The position numbers and the translations under genes were made by a program. A DNA stretch of 64,000 bases, from contig NZ_CP114280.1 in NCBI RefSeq assembly GCF_029635795.1, positions 3,844,001 to 3,908,000 of the forward strand, read 5' to 3'. A model generated the notes under the pieces. It had not been told where the DNA came from and searched no databases. It saw only the letters and a program-made list of their open reading frames with translations. This document shows positions 40,859 to 50,327 of this stretch, piece after piece. How positions within the stretch are numbered: position 1 is the first letter of the stretch; each line of letters starts with the position of its first letter. This DNA comes from Dickeya lacustris. GTDB taxonomy: Bacteria; Pseudomonadota; Gammaproteobacteria; Enterobacterales; Enterobacteriaceae.

Positions 40859-42379
40859 TTAAAGGTGTAACGACGCTAAACGGAGAATTTCGTTCTGCGT
40901 GGTGTTCTTGGTTTCGACAACGCCTGCGACGAGGCCATTACTCATCACCAGAATGCGGTCGGTTATCCCCAGCAATTCCGGCATTTCAGATGAGATGATG
41001 ATGATCCCTTTGCCTTTTTTGGCCAGTTCTGAAATCAATTGATAGATTTCGTATTTAGCCCCTACGTCGATACCGCGAGTCGGTTCATCAAGCATCAGTA
41101 TTTCTGGTTGAGTCAGTAACCAGCGCCCAATGATAACTTTTTGCTGATTACCGCCAGACAACGAACCGATAGCGGTGTGATGGCCGGGGGTTTTGACGCG
41201 CATGGAGTCGATAACCCACTGCACATCACTCTTCATGCGTCGGTTATCCAGCAGGCCAAGGTTGTTTTTGTATTTGTGAATATTGGAGATCAAGGCATTA
41301 AAGCCAACATCCAGATAGGCGTAGATGCCGGTAGAGCGGCGCTCTTCTGTCACCAGCGCAAAGCCGTTATTGATAGCTTCATTGGCGGTATGGTTGTTGA
41401 TCTCTTTACCGCGCAGCGTAATGGTGCCGCCGACTTTTTCACGGATACCAAATAACGTCTCGACGATATCGGTACGTTTCGCACCGACCAGCCCGGCGAT
41501 ACCCAGAATCTCCCCTTCCCGCAGCTCAAATGACACATCACGGATAGAAGGCTGGCGCATGGAGGTCAGGCCACGCACTTCTAGCATCACCTCACCGGGG
41601 GTATTGCTTTTTTCAGGAAAGCGCTGGGTCAGCGAGCGGCCAACCATCATGGCGATGATCTTGTCCATGTCCAGGCCTTCCAGCGGTTGTGTGGAAACCC
41701 ACTGGCCGTCACGCAGAATGGTGATTTCATCACATAACTGGAAGATTTCTTCCATTTTGTGCGAGATGTAAACGATGCCACACCCACGGTCTTTTAGCTT
41801 GCGGATAATGGTGAACAGGTGGTTCACTTCTTTTTCCGTCAGCGACGAGGTGGGCTCGTCCATGATGACAATCTTGGCATCATAGGAGAACGCTTTCGCG
41901 ATTTCGATCATCTGCATCTGAGACACTGACAGCGAAACCACCTTGTCGCGGGGGTCGATATCAATATCCAGTTCATCAAAAATCGCTTTGGTGTCGCGAT
42001 ACATTTTTTCCTGATCGACGAACAACCCTTTCTTCGGGTAGCGGCCAAGCCACATGTTATCCATGACTGAGCGCTGCAACACCAGGTTCAGCTCCTGATG
42101 TACCATGGAAACGCCGTTTTCCAGCGCTTCTTTGGCGCTTTTGAAATCAACTTCTTTGCCCTGAAACTGAATACTGCCGGTATCTTTTTGATAAATACCA
42201 AACAGACATTTCAGCAGCGTCGATTTCCCTGCGCCATTTTCGCCCATCAGAGCGTGAATAGAATGCGGGCGAACCTTCAGGTTGACATTGTCCAATGCTT
42301 TTACACCGGGAAACGACTTACTGATATCGGTCATTTCCAGCAGGAATTCGCGCGGAGTGGTTAGAGTGTCACTGGTCAT
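40859..42379 (-). CDS. mglA: Galactose ABC transporter ATPase MglA
   Basis: A 506-residue double ATPase. The first domain has Walker [10 protein letters not shown] (about 43-51), signature [14 protein letters not shown] and Walker [12 protein letters not shown]. The second has a degenerate Walker A (GLVGAKRTD), signature LSGGNQQK and [13 protein letters not shown], so only one site is expected to hydrolyse ATP fully, as in E. coli. The Shine-Dalgarno CCAGGTAA lies in the first unit of the tandem array that separates it from mglB. Confidence 0.97.
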   Translation of the reverse strand: MTSDTLTTPREFLLEMTDISKSFPGVKALDNVNLKVRPHSIHALMGENGAGKSTLLKCLFGIYQKDTGSIQFQGKEVDFKSAKEALENGVSMVHQELNLVLQRSVMDNMWLGRYPKKGLFVDQEKMYRDTKAIFDELDIDIDPRDKVVSLSVSQMQMIEIAKAFSYDAKIVIMDEPTSSLTEKEVNHLFTIIRKLKDRGCGIVYISHKMEEIFQLCDEITILRDGQWVSTQPLEGLDMDKIIAMMVGRSLTQRFPEKSNTPGEVMLEVRGLTSMRQPSIRDVSFELREGEILGIAGLVGAKRTDIVETLFGIREKVGGTITLRGKEINNHTANEAINNGFALVTEERRSTGIYAYLDVGFNALISNIHKYKNNLGLLDNRRMKSDVQWVIDSMRVKTPGHHTAIGSLSGGNQQKVIIGRWLLTQPEILMLDEPTRGIDVGAKYEIYQLISELAKKGKGIIIISSEMPELLGITDRILVMSNGLVAGVVETKNTTQNEILRLASLHL

Positions 42380-42382
42380 ATT

Positions 42383-42548
42383 TTACCTGGTCTAAAAAAG
42401 TTACCTGGTCAAAAACCGTTACCCGGTTGCAACGTTACCTGGCTAAAACGTTATCCGGTCAAAACTTTATCCGGTTAAAACTTAACTCGGTCAAAACCTT
42501 AACCCGGTCAAAACAGGCCGGGTAAAAACACTTACCTGGCTGAGAAAA
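42383..42548. repeat. Ten-unit 16-18 bp array between mglB and mglA
   Basis: Units start near 42383, 42401, 42419, 42435, 42451, 42467, 42483, 42499, 42515 and 42532. The consensus is TTAcCcGGTcAAAACn, with period 16 in the centre and 18 at the mglA end. Read on the mgl mRNA strand each unit is GTTTTGACCxGGTAA. Units 1, 2, 4 and 10 keep AGGTAA, and that of unit 1 is the apparent mglA Shine-Dalgarno. There are no spacers, which excludes a CRISPR array. The array fills almost the whole 216-bp intercistronic region. Confidence 0.9.
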
Positions 42549-42568
42549 TACGGTGTTCAAGGTATACA

Positions 42569-42588
42569 GGGGCGACCGTAGCCGCCCC
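42569..42588 (-). other. Stem-loop in the mglB 3' region
   Basis: GGGGCG (42569-42574) pairs with CGCCCC (42583-42588) 7 bp after the mglB stop. Such a loop protects the binding-protein transcript from 3' decay, so that MglB can be made in excess over MglA and MglC. Confidence 0.6.
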
Positions 42589-42595
42589 GATGGGA

Positions 42596-43591
42596 TTACT
42601 TCAGGAACTGGGACAGATTTTCTTTGTCTACCGGAACGTAAGGAACACGAACAACTTTGTTTTCAATCTTGAAGTTAGTGCCTTCGCCAGCCGGTTTACC
42701 CAGCGCCAGGTTTTTCGCCAGATCCAGCGTAGCCTTAGCCTGGTTGTCGGCATCATTCAGCACCGTACCTGCGAGTGCGCCAGATTTAACCAGCGACAGG
42801 GCTTCTGGCAGTGCGTCAACACCAAATACCGGGATGTTGGTCTTGTTGTGGGCTTTCAGCGCTTCAACCGCACCCATTGCCATCGCGTCATTATTAGCGA
42901 TCAGCACTTCGATTTTGTTGGCATTCGGGCCGGATAACCAGGCATCAACCTTGTCTTTCGCCATCGCCGTATCCCACATCGCCGTATCCATCTGCAATTG
43001 CTGCACTTTTACGCCTTCGCCGGTCAGCGTATCCACGACGTATTTGGTACGTGCTTCAGCATCCGGGTGGCCGGGTTCGCCTTTCAGCAGGGCATACTGG
43101 ATGGTGCCGTCTTTGTTCAGATCCCATGCCGGGGTGGCTTTCCAGTGTTTCGCAATCAATTTACCCTGAATAATGCCGGACTCTTTAGAGTCAGTACCAA
43201 CGTAGTAGGCTTTGTCATAGCTCGCCAGCACCTTGGCATTCGGTTCTTTGTTAAAGAACACCACCGGTACATCAGCCGCTTTAGCTTTCTGAATAACGAT
43301 AGCGGCCGCTGCCGGGTCTACCAGGTTGATAGCCAGAGCTTTCACGCCTTTAGCCAGCAGAACATCTACCTGATCGTTCTGTTTGGACTGGTCATTCTGG
43401 GAGTCGTTTAGCAGCAACTCAACGCCGCCCAGAGCCTTGGCTTCTTTTTCAATGTCTTTGCGTACCATCGACATAAAGTTGTCGTCGTACTTGTAAATCG
43501 TCACACCAATGCGGGTATCCGCAGCGTGGGCGGTAGCTCCGAACATCATGCTGGCAACCAAGGCGGTGAGAGTGAAAACCTTCTTATTCAT
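42596..43591 (-). CDS. mglB: D-galactose/D-glucose-binding periplasmic protein MglB
   Basis: A 331-residue protein with a signal peptide of about 23 residues (ending AHAA) before [16 protein letters not shown], the start of mature E. coli MglB. The calcium loop is [12 protein letters not shown] (about 157-168) and sugar contacts are in [13 protein letters not shown] and NNDAMAMGA. It delivers galactose or glucose to MglAC and to the Trg chemoreceptor. First gene of the operon, behind gal-type operators and a CRP site. Confidence 0.98.
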   Translation of the reverse strand: MNKKVFTLTALVASMMFGATAHAADTRIGVTIYKYDDNFMSMVRKDIEKEAKALGGVELLLNDSQNDQSKQNDQVDVLLAKGVKALAINLVDPAAAAIVIQKAKAADVPVVFFNKEPNAKVLASYDKAYYVGTDSKESGIIQGKLIAKHWKATPAWDLNKDGTIQYALLKGEPGHPDAEARTKYVVDTLTGEGVKVQQLQMDTAMWDTAMAKDKVDAWLSGPNANKIEVLIANNDAMAMGAVEALKAHNKTNIPVFGVDALPEALSLVKSGALAGTVLNDADNQAKATLDLAKNLALGKPAGEGTNFKIENKVVRVPYVPVDKENLSQFLK

Positions 43592-43902
43592 GATATCTCC
43601 GGGTTTGTGCAGGGTAGTTCTCAGTCCGGCCGCGCAACGTAGGTTAAAACGTTATGCGGCAGTCAGTTAGTAAGCGTCAGTGCGGCCATCATGCCAAACT
43701 GACGAGATTTGCAGGCGTGGCCCGCTTAAAGCCTGACTTCCCTGTTTATCGGTGTGCCCGGCTATCTGCCGATGCTACCGGGTGCTGCATCCTGAAAAAT
43801 AGTTGTGCTGAACAGTCAATTTGAAACAGGGCACAGCAACGTTTGCAGGTTAATGGTCTGTTTCAACGATTCACTGTTTTACAGGCTGAGGGTGAAACTT
43901 GC

Positions 43903-43919
43903 GTGTAACGACGTTACAC
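43903..43919 (-). promoter_or_regulatory. Candidate GalR/GalS operator at mglB
   Basis: GTGTAACGACGTTACAC is a perfect palindrome and contains both gal half-sites (GTGTAA and TTACAC); the centre is one base longer than in the 16-bp consensus. It lies about 312 bp upstream of the mglB start. Confidence 0.6.
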
Positions 43920-43973
43920 AGAGCCCGGCCTTTGCACTACGCTTACATGATAGAGAGCGCAATGTTAATTAAC

Positions 43974-43989
43974 TGTGAATTTACTCACA
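43974..43989. promoter_or_regulatory. CRP site in the mglB-galS spacer
   Basis: TGTGAATTTACTCACA fits TGTGA-N6-TCACA exactly. In E. coli cAMP-CRP activates mgl. The rest of the 462-bp spacer 43592-44053 shows only gal-type operators and no gene. Confidence 0.8.
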
Positions 43990-43991
43990 GA

Positions 43992-44007
43992 TTGAAAACG
44001 GTTACAT
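43992..44007. promoter_or_regulatory. Gal-type operator next to the CRP site
   Basis: TTGAAAACGGTTACAT matches the gal operator core (TGxAAxCGxTTACA). The same 15-mer TGAAAACGGTTACAT recurs upstream of galS, which argues for one shared repressor. Confidence 0.6.
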
Positions 44008-44053
44008 AAATGATTTGGGTGAATTAGTGACCGTCTGCACATTTTGGCTACCA

Positions 44054-45052
44054 TTAACGCGCCGCAACAGAATGTCGGCGTACCAGGGTTGGCATGAAGC
44101 AGTGACGGGCACCTGGGTCGAGTAATCCCGCCGCCCCTTTTAGCGCCAGTTCGGTTGCAATTTTTGCCATAGAAACAATAGGGTATCTTATAGTCGTTAA
44201 CCTCGGGTCGGTATAGCGCGAGATGGGAATATCATCAAAACCGACCACCGAGAAGTGCGCGGGCACTAAAATACCGTTGTCTTTGAGCGCCATCAGCGCG
44301 CCTGCCGCCATACCATCATTGTAGGCAAATACCGCGCTTAATTGCTGATTGCGCCCTAACAGCTCAACCATTGCCGCTTCGCCGCCTTGTAAATCCGGTT
44401 CACCATTCGCTACCCACTCCTCCGGCGGGACGATGCCTTGCTCCTGTAGCGCCTGCTGCCAGCCGATGTAGCGTTCCGCCACATCTTCAATCGGATGGCT
44501 GGAGCGAAGATAACCAATGCGCGTGTGTCCTTGCTGTAACAGCATGCGCGTGGCCATCATTGCGCCGCTAACGTTATCCAGACTGACACAGCGATGCGGG
44601 TAGCCGGGCAACAGTCGATTAATCAGCACCATGCCCGGTACTTGTTCCATAAATTTGGCCAGCTCATCATCTGACAGCGCTTTTGCGTGCACAATCAGTG
44701 CATTGCAACGCTGGCGAATTAACACTTCAATGGCATGGCGCTCTTTTTCTTCCTGATGATAGGAGTTGTTGATCAGGACATGTTTTTGCAGCCGCTGCGC
44801 AACGGTATCCACGGCTTTGACCATGGCGCCAAAGAACGGGTCGGATACGTCCATCACGACCACGCCGATGGTATCGCTCACCTGCGTGGCTAACGCCTGT
44901 GCGTTAGCATTGGGGCGATACCCCAGCTGTTCGACCATTTGCATCACCCGTTCCCGTGTTTGCTGAGTGACGGTACTGCTGTTATTCAACACACGGGATA
45001 CGGTAGCGATTGAAACGCCCGCCTGACGTGCGACATCACGGATGGTAATCAT
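44054..45052 (-). CDS. galS: LacI-family repressor GalS
   Basis: A 332-residue regulator that represses mgl and gal genes until galactose is present. The helix-turn-helix is [23 protein letters not shown] (residues 3-25), followed by the hinge helix and a periplasmic-binding-protein-like effector domain. The order mglB-galS and the shared operator support GalS rather than GalR. ATG at 45052 is chosen since homologues begin MITIRDV; a TTG one codon earlier is possible. The last 14 residues of E. coli GalS are missing. Confidence 0.93.
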   Translation of the reverse strand: MITIRDVARQAGVSIATVSRVLNNSSTVTQQTRERVMQMVEQLGYRPNANAQALATQVSDTIGVVVMDVSDPFFGAMVKAVDTVAQRLQKHVLINNSYHQEEKERHAIEVLIRQRCNALIVHAKALSDDELAKFMEQVPGMVLINRLLPGYPHRCVSLDNVSGAMMATRMLLQQGHTRIGYLRSSHPIEDVAERYIGWQQALQEQGIVPPEEWVANGEPDLQGGEAAMVELLGRNQQLSAVFAYNDGMAAGALMALKDNGILVPAHFSVVGFDDIPISRYTDPRLTTIRYPIVSMAKIATELALKGAAGLLDPGARHCFMPTLVRRHSVAAR

Positions 45053-45137
45053 CAATACTCACCACAAAGGAAGAGAGTTCACAAAGGCGACCCGGGAGGA
45101 GCGCATGACTATTTTGTCAGGGGGGATGAAGAGACTG

Positions 45138-45153
45138 CGTGAGTCAGGTCACA
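45138..45153. promoter_or_regulatory. CRP site upstream of galS
   Basis: CGTGAGTCAGGTCACA holds GTGA-N6-TCAC, one mismatch from the ideal TGTGA half-site. It is 3 bp from the gal-type operator at 45157, so CRP and GalS probably compete or cooperate here. Confidence 0.6.
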
Positions 45154-45156
45154 ACC

Positions 45157-45172
45157 ATGAAAACGGTTACAT
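45157..45172. promoter_or_regulatory. Gal-type operator upstream of galS
   Basis: ATGAAAACGGTTACAT, sharing 15 bases with the operator at 43992. It lies 105 bp before the galS start and suggests autoregulation. Confidence 0.65.
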
Positions 45173-45202
45173 ACAATTCTGTAACCTTTGTGACGAAGGT
45201 CA

Positions 45203-45278
45203 TTCTCGATGAAAAACGATGTTTTTGAGGAAAAACGGTGCTCCCGAGGAAGAATTACGCTCTCGATGAAAAGCGACA
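45203..45278. repeat. Four degenerate 19-bp tandem units between galS and purN
   Basis: TTCTCGATGAAAAACGATG, TTTTTGAGGAAAAACGGTG, CTCCCGAGGAAGAATTACG and CTCTCGATGAAAAGCGACA follow each other without gaps. The spacer 45053-45405 holds otherwise only operators and a hairpin. Confidence 0.65.
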
Positions 45279-45317
45279 CGTTGAGGGATATTGCCTGGAG
45301 AATGTTGCGAGTGAGAT

Positions 45318-45345
45318 GACGCCTTGAGAATCGTCTCAGGGCGTC
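45318..45345 (-). terminator. Hairpin downstream of purN
   Basis: GACGCC (45318-45323) pairs with GGCGTC (45340-45345), with an inner TGAG/CTCA pair, about 60 bp beyond purN. There is no U-run, so the role as terminator is inferred from position. Confidence 0.45.
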
Positions 45346-45379
45346 AGGCATAAAAACAGCCGGGGCGCTATTACTGTTT

Positions 45380-45408
45380 AGCCACTAACCTCCGCTTTTC
45401 AGCCACTA
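45380..45408. repeat. 21-bp-spaced duplication at the purN stop codon
   Basis: On the minus strand TAGTGGCTGAAAAG (with the purN stop TAG) is followed 21 bp later by TAGTGGCTAAACAG. It is a 12/14 match, a decayed direct duplication. Confidence 0.55.
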
Positions 45409-46050
45409 CTCTTCAGCCGCGTAGCCGCTGGCCGGAAGGGGGTGCTCATCAAGCCAGGCCGTATTATCGCGCAGCGCCAGACGCCCGGCCAGAAACCAAC
45501 CGACGACCAGCGGGTAGATGCTGTGTTCCTGCGTTTGCACCCGTTCTTGCACATCCTGCTCGCTATCGCCGGGGAAAACCGGCACTTTGGCCTGTAAAAT
45601 GACCGGGCCGCCGTCAAGCTCCTCCGTCACGAAGTGGACGGACGTGCCGTGCTCGCTATCGCCATTTTCCAGCGCTTTGCGGTGGGTGTGAAGGCCTGGG
45701 TATTTCGGCAGCAGCGAGGGGTGGATGTTGAGCATCCGCCCCAGAAAACGGGCGACAAATCCGGCGCTCAGGATCCGCATATAGCCAGCCAGCACCACCA
45801 CATCGGGCTGGTATTTCTCGATTTCTGTCGCCAGCGCGTCATCAAAGTCGGCGCGGCTGGGGTAATCGCTCGCCTGTAGCGCATGCGTTGCTATACCGGC
45901 ATCACGCGCTCGCTGTAAACCCAATGCATCCGAATTATTGCTCAAGACCGCCGTAATTTTCCCGGCGATACGGCCTTGCTCGCAGGCGTCAATTAACGCC
46001 TGCAAGTTACTTCCCTGGCCTGAAATCAGGACAACGATGTTTTTCATCAC
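45406..46050 (-). CDS. purN: Phosphoribosylglycinamide formyltransferase 1 PurN
   Basis: A 214-residue 10-formyl-THF-dependent enzyme of purine synthesis (GAR to FGAR). [13 protein letters not shown] (about 7-19) binds the phosphate, and the catalytic N, H and D are in [21 protein letters not shown] (about 103-123) and the later ELDGGPVI. Its start overlaps the purM stop (ATGA) in a purM-purN operon, as in E. coli. Confidence 0.97.
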   Translation of the reverse strand: MMKNIVVLISGQGSNLQALIDACEQGRIAGKITAVLSNNSDALGLQRARDAGIATHALQASDYPSRADFDDALATEIEKYQPDVVVLAGYMRILSAGFVARFLGRMLNIHPSLLPKYPGLHTHRKALENGDSEHGTSVHFVTEELDGGPVILQAKVPVFPGDSEQDVQERVQTQEHSIYPLVVGWFLAGRLALRDNTAWLDEHPLPASGYAAEE

Positions 46051-47084
46051 TGGATGACCACGGTTTCTCCGCCATCAGTGCGGGTAATGACACCGATGTT
46101 CCAGGCGGTTTCACCGTTGCTGGTAAGGTGAGCGATAGCGTTCTCGGCCTGTTCGGCAGGCAGTGCGATTATCATGCCTACGCCGCAGTTAAAGGTGCGG
46201 TACATTTCGTGGCGGCTAACGTTGCAGGTTTGCTGCAACCATTGGAACACAGACGGCCACTGCCAACTGGATTCATTAATCGTCGCTTGCATACCTTCCG
46301 GCAGGACGCGCGGAATGTTTTCCCAGAACCCGCCACCGGTCAGATGAGAAATGGCGTGTACCTCTACGTTTTCGATCAGTGACAATACTGATTTGACGTA
46401 AATTTTCGTCGGGGCCAGCAGGTGGTCAGCCAGCGGTTTACCGTCGAGTTCAACGTTATCGGGATCGGTATTGCTGACCTCGAGAATCTTACGAATTAAT
46501 GAGTAGCCATTAGAGTGCGGGCCGCTGGACGCGAGCGCAATCAGCGCATCGCCTTCGCGTACCAGACTGCCATCAATGATTTCTGACTTCTCAACCACGC
46601 CGACACAGAAACCGGCAACATCATAATCTTCACCGTGGTACATGCCGGGCATTTCTGCGGTTTCACCGCCGACCAACGCGCAGCCTGACTGCTTACAGCC
46701 TTCGGCAATACCGGTAATCACGCGGGTTGCGGTGTCTACATCCAGCTTACCTGTGGCGTAGTAATCGAGGAAGAACAGCGGTTCAGCCCCTTGAACGACC
46801 AGGTCGTTCACACACATCGCCACCAGATCGATACCAATCGTGTCATGACGCTGCAAGTCCATCGCCAGACGCAGTTTGGTGCCGACACCATCAGTACCGG
46901 AAACCAGTACCGGTTCGCGGTATTTTTGCGGCAAGGCGCACAGCGCACCGAAACCGCCCAAGCCTCCCATAACTTCCGGGCGACGGGTCTGTTTCACTAC
47001 ACCTTTAATACGGTCTACTAATGCATTGCCAGCATCAATATCTACGCCTGCGTCTTTATAGCTGAGAGAGGTTTTGTCGGTCAC
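46047..47084 (-). CDS. purM: Phosphoribosylformylglycinamidine cyclo-ligase PurM
   Basis: A 345-residue ATP-dependent AIR synthetase. The N-terminal DALVDRIK-like stretch, the ATP-site segment [14 protein letters not shown] (about 63-76) and [10 protein letters not shown] (about 143-152) are typical. [15 protein letters not shown] stretch and [16 protein letters not shown] follow. It is preceded by a PurR operator and overlaps purN by 4 bp. Confidence 0.98.
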   Translation of the reverse strand: MTDKTSLSYKDAGVDIDAGNALVDRIKGVVKQTRRPEVMGGLGGFGALCALPQKYREPVLVSGTDGVGTKLRLAMDLQRHDTIGIDLVAMCVNDLVVQGAEPLFFLDYYATGKLDVDTATRVITGIAEGCKQSGCALVGGETAEMPGMYHGEDYDVAGFCVGVVEKSEIIDGSLVREGDALIALASSGPHSNGYSLIRKILEVSNTDPDNVELDGKPLADHLLAPTKIYVKSVLSLIENVEVHAISHLTGGGFWENIPRVLPEGMQATINESSWQWPSVFQWLQQTCNVSRHEMYRTFNCGVGMIIALPAEQAENAIAHLTSNGETAWNIGVITRTDGGETVVIQ

Positions 47085-47147
47085 TGCGGAGTCCCCACGG
47101 AGGTTACGATTGGTTTAAAAAATGGAGCGGGCTCATTCTAACAGCGT

Positions 47148-47163
47148 AAGCAAACGTTTGCGA
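47148..47163. promoter_or_regulatory. PurR box between purM and upp
   Basis: AAGCAAACGTTTGCGA, core GCAAACGTTTGC perfect, against consensus ACGCAAACGTTTGCGT. It is 64 bp upstream of purM on its strand and should mediate hypoxanthine/guanine repression of purMN. Confidence 0.9.
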
Positions 47164-47347
47164 GCGGTGTCTTTGCTCCGGCAGGTTTCATGGGTATCCA
47201 CCCGATAGACTGGCTTGCATTGGGAATCGACAGGGAATTTCCCTCTTGGCTTGATTTGGATCAGCCCAGAGTCTATGGCACTTATTTCAAAAAGCGGTAT
47301 AATCCCGCGATTTTTTTGGCCGCCAACCGCCGATGGGGAGAAAAGTA

Positions 47348-47974
47348 ATGAAGATCGTCGAGGTAAAACACCCGCTTGTCAAACATAAACTGGGTCTGAT
47401 GCGTGAGCATGACATCAGCACCAAACGTTTTCGCGAACTGGCATCGGAAGTCGGCAGTTTGCTGACTTATGAAGCCACTGCCGATCTGGCAACGGAGAAA
47501 GTGACCATCGAGGGTTGGTGTGGCCCGGTTGAAATTGATCAGATAAAAGGTAAGAAGATTACCGTCGTGCCGATTCTGCGTGCCGGCCTTGGCATGATGG
47601 AAGGGGTGCTGGAAAACGTTCCCAGCGCGCGTATCAGTGTGGTGGGGATGTATCGTGATGAACAAACGCTGGAGCCGGTGCCTTATTTCCAGAAACTGGC
47701 GTCTAACATTGATGAGCGTATGGCGCTGGTGGTTGACCCGATGTTGGCGACCGGTGGTTCCATGATTGCCACTATTGATTTGCTGAAAAAAGCCGGTTGT
47801 CAGAGCATTAAGGTGCTGGTGTTGGTTGCCGCGCCCGAGGGCATTGCCGCGCTGGAAAAAGCCCATCCTGATATTGAGCTCTACACGGCCTCCATCGACA
47901 AAGGTCTCAATGAACACGGTTATATCATGCCGGGCCTGGGCGATGCGGGCGATAAGTTGTTTGGAACCAAGTGA
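47348..47974 (+). CDS. upp: Uracil phosphoribosyltransferase Upp
   Basis: A 208-residue enzyme turning uracil and PRPP into UMP. The PRPP loop is [16 protein letters not shown] (about 128-143), the flexible RAGLGM segment is near 78-83, and the uracil site is in [12 protein letters not shown] near the C-terminus. ATG at 47348 has GGGGAG upstream and gives the E. coli length; a GTG five codons before is weaker. A terminator separates it from uraA. Confidence 0.98.
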   Translation: MKIVEVKHPLVKHKLGLMREHDISTKRFRELASEVGSLLTYEATADLATEKVTIEGWCGPVEIDQIKGKKITVVPILRAGLGMMEGVLENVPSARISVVGMYRDEQTLEPVPYFQKLASNIDERMALVVDPMLATGGSMIATIDLLKKAGCQSIKVLVLVAAPEGIAALEKAHPDIELYTASIDKGLNEHGYIMPGLGDAGDKLFGTK

Positions 47975-47980
47975 TCTTTA

Positions 47981-48009
47981 AAAGCCGACTATCGAGTCGG
48001 CTTTTTTTT
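47981..48009 (+). terminator. Terminator/attenuator between upp and uraA
   Basis: AAAGCCGACT, loop ATCG, AGTCGGCTTT, and a T-run to 48009. The stem is perfect and strong; some transcripts may read through to uraA. Confidence 0.95.
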
Positions 48010-48156
48010 GCGTATGCCAACAGGGCCGTCGTGCCTACGCCCGGCGTTCGCATGCTTACCACGGATGGCGATATTTTGCAGCGCCTGTTATTGACGACAG
48101 GGCTGACATTTCTGCCGGATACCCCGGTAATTGCATGACATACAGAGGAAAATAAG

Positions 48157-49446
48157 ATGACTCGTCGCGCTATTGGCGTCAGTGAACGACCCCCGCTTTT
48201 GCAAACGATTCCGTTAAGCTTTCAGCACCTGTTTGCCATGTTTGGCGCCACGGTGTTGGTGCCGATGTTGTTCAAGATAAACCCGGCGACGGTGTTGCTG
48301 TTCAACGGTATTGGTACTTTGCTGTATCTGTTTATCTGTAAAGGGAAAATTCCGGCTTATCTTGGCTCCAGCTTTGCGTTTCTCTCACCGGTGTTTCTGC
48401 TGCTGCCTCAGGGGTATGAAGTGGCGTTGGGTGGGTTTATTTTGTGTGGCGCGCTGTTTTGCCTGGTCGCGTTGGTGGTAAAAAAAGCCGGAACGGGCTG
48501 GCTGGATGTGATTTTCCCTCCGGCTGCGATGGGGGCGATTGTTGCTGTCATCGGTCTGGAACTGGCGGGCGTGGCGGCTAACATGGCCGGGTTGCTACCA
48601 GCCGCCGGTGTGGAAATGGACAGCAAAACTGTGACGGTCTCGCTGGTGACGCTGGCGGTCACGGTGCTGGGGTCGGTACTGTTTCGCGGTTTTCTGGCTA
48701 TCATTCCTATCCTGATTGGCGTGTTGGTGGGCTATGCCCTTGCCTTTGTGATGGGAATGGTGGATTTAACGCCGATTGCTCAGGCTCACTGGTTTGCACT
48801 GCCGACGTTTTATACGCCGCGTTTTGAATGGGTCGCGATGCTGACGGTATTACCGGCTGCATTAGTGGTGATAGCCGAGCATATTGGTCATCTGGTGGTG
48901 ACGGCCAATATTGTGAAGCGCGATCTGGTGAAAGATCCCGGTTTGCATCGCTCTCTGTTCGCCAACGGCGTATCCACCATACTCTCCGGCTTCTTTGGTT
49001 CAACGCCGAACACCACTTATGGCGAGAATATCGGCGTGCTGGCGATCACCAAGGTATATAGCACTTGGGTGATTGGCGGCGCGGCGGTGATCGCCATTCT
49101 GCTTTCTTGCGTCGGCAAGCTGGCGGCGGCGATTCAGGCCGTGCCTGTGCCGGTGATGGGCGGTGTGTCATTACTGCTGTACGGCGTGATTGGCGCATCC
49201 GGTATCCGTGTACTGATTGAATCCAAAGTCGATTACAACAAAGCACAGAACCTGATCCTGACATCGGTCATCCTGATTATCGGCGTCAGTGGCGCAAAAA
49301 TCCATTTTGGCGCAGTTGAGCTTAAAGGCATGGCGCTGGCAACGGTTGTGGGTATCTGCCTGAGTTTACTGTTTCGTCTCATTAGCCAATTCCGTAAAGA
49401 AGAAGAGGTGATAGAGGCCGCTGAAGAGGGAAGCGCAGGGCATTAA
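48157..49446 (+). CDS. uraA: Uracil/H+ symporter UraA
   Basis: A 429-residue NCS2 (nucleobase/ascorbate) transporter with 14 predicted helices. The family signature begins GAEHIGH-like IAEHIGHLVVT (about 241-251) with the substrate-binding glutamate, and the second Glu is in TTYGENIGV (about 290). It imports uracil for Upp. The C-terminal tail is acidic (EEEVIEAAEEG). ATG with AGAGGAAA upstream. Confidence 0.97.
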   Translation: MTRRAIGVSERPPLLQTIPLSFQHLFAMFGATVLVPMLFKINPATVLLFNGIGTLLYLFICKGKIPAYLGSSFAFLSPVFLLLPQGYEVALGGFILCGALFCLVALVVKKAGTGWLDVIFPPAAMGAIVAVIGLELAGVAANMAGLLPAAGVEMDSKTVTVSLVTLAVTVLGSVLFRGFLAIIPILIGVLVGYALAFVMGMVDLTPIAQAHWFALPTFYTPRFEWVAMLTVLPAALVVIAEHIGHLVVTANIVKRDLVKDPGLHRSLFANGVSTILSGFFGSTPNTTYGENIGVLAITKVYSTWVIGGAAVIAILLSCVGKLAAAIQAVPVPVMGGVSLLLYGVIGASGIRVLIESKVDYNKAQNLILTSVILIIGVSGAKIHFGAVELKGMALATVVGICLSLLFRLISQFRKEEEVIEAAEEGSAGH

Positions 49447-49494
49447 TACGCCGCATCGGATTGAGATGATGCGTATAGATGAACGTTACCGTCT

Positions 49495-49533
49495 GGTTGT
49501 CGGGCGTATAAATATAAAGAGCGCCTGACAACC
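49495..49533 (+). other. Stem-loop between uraA and hda
   Basis: GGTTGTCGGGCG (49495-49506) pairs with CGCCTGACAACC (49522-49533), 12 bp with one G-U, and an AT-rich 15-nt loop. It lies 47 bp after the uraA stop without a U-run. It might limit read-through or shield the uraA mRNA end. Confidence 0.55.
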
Positions 49534-49617
49534 GCCTGGCATGGATGCCGGTTCTATCAGCAACAGGTTATATGCTAAACTTGTCGCGTTTTCCTGCCTG
49601 TTTGGTTTGAGGTGCTT

Positions 49618-50319
49618 CTGAACACACCGGCACAGCTATCATTGCCACTCTATCTGCCCGATGACGAAACCTTTGCCAGTTTCTATCCGGGTGAGAACAC
49701 GTCCCTGCTGGCCGCTATTCATAATACTCTGGAGCAAGAGCATGGTAGCTATATCTATTTCTGGTCACGCGAAGGCGGGGGGCGCAGTCACTTGCTGCAT
49801 GCGGCCTGTGCGCAGTTGTCCCGTCTTGGCAGCGCGGTGGGGTATGTACCGCTCGATAAGCGTGCTTACTTTGTAACCGATGTGCTGGAAGGGATGGAGC
49901 AACTGGCGCTGGTGTGCATTGATAACATTGAGTCTATCGCCGGTGACAGTGAGTGGGAAATGGCGATGTTCAACCTCTATAACCGCATACAAGAGAGCGG
50001 CCGAACCCGGCTGTTGATTACCGGCGATCGCCCGCCGCGCCAGCTTAATCTGCAACTTCCTGACCTGGCTTCACGCCTTGACTGGGGGCAGATTTATCGC
50101 TTACAGCCGCTATCCGACGACGAGAAAGGCGAGGCGCTGCAATTGCGTGCCCGACTGCGGGGGTTTGAACTGCCGGAAGATGTCAGCCGTTTCTTGTTGA
50201 AGAGGCTGGACAGGCAGATGCGTACACTCTTTATGACGCTCGACCAGTTGGATCGCGCGTCTATCACCGCCCAGCGCAAGCTCACGATTCCCTTTGTCAA
50301 AGAGATCCTCGACTTGTAA
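49618..50319 (+). CDS. hda: Hda, regulatory inactivator of DnaA, with a CUG start
   Basis: A 233-residue AAA+ protein that, bound to the DNA-loaded clamp, stimulates DnaA-ATP hydrolysis. The N-terminal clamp-binding motif QLSLPLYL is at residues 6-13. The Walker A is degenerate ([12 protein letters not shown]), Walker B is LVCIDNIE, and the sensor 1 and arginine-finger region lies in DRPPRQLNL and SRLDWG. I chose CTG at 49618 because it gives the exact E. coli protein, and the Shine-Dalgarno GAGG ends five bases upstream; a GTG at 49612 is too close to it. A CTG start has been described for E. coli hda. Confidence 0.92.
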   Translation: MNTPAQLSLPLYLPDDETFASFYPGENTSLLAAIHNTLEQEHGSYIYFWSREGGGRSHLLHAACAQLSRLGSAVGYVPLDKRAYFVTDVLEGMEQLALVCIDNIESIAGDSEWEMAMFNLYNRIQESGRTRLLITGDRPPRQLNLQLPDLASRLDWGQIYRLQPLSDDEKGEALQLRARLRGFELPEDVSRFLLKRLDRQMRTLFMTLDQLDRASITAQRKLTIPFVKEILDL

Positions 50320-50327
50320 TCGCCGGG

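Noticed and set aside
42383..42548. CRISPR array between mglB and mglA
   Set aside because: Units are only 16-18 bp, degenerate and contiguous; there are no unique spacers and no cas genes.
33763..45052. A horizontally acquired island from speG to galS
   Set aside because: Base composition and codon use look like the flanks, and there is no integrase or tRNA boundary; the genes are ordinary enterobacterial ones.
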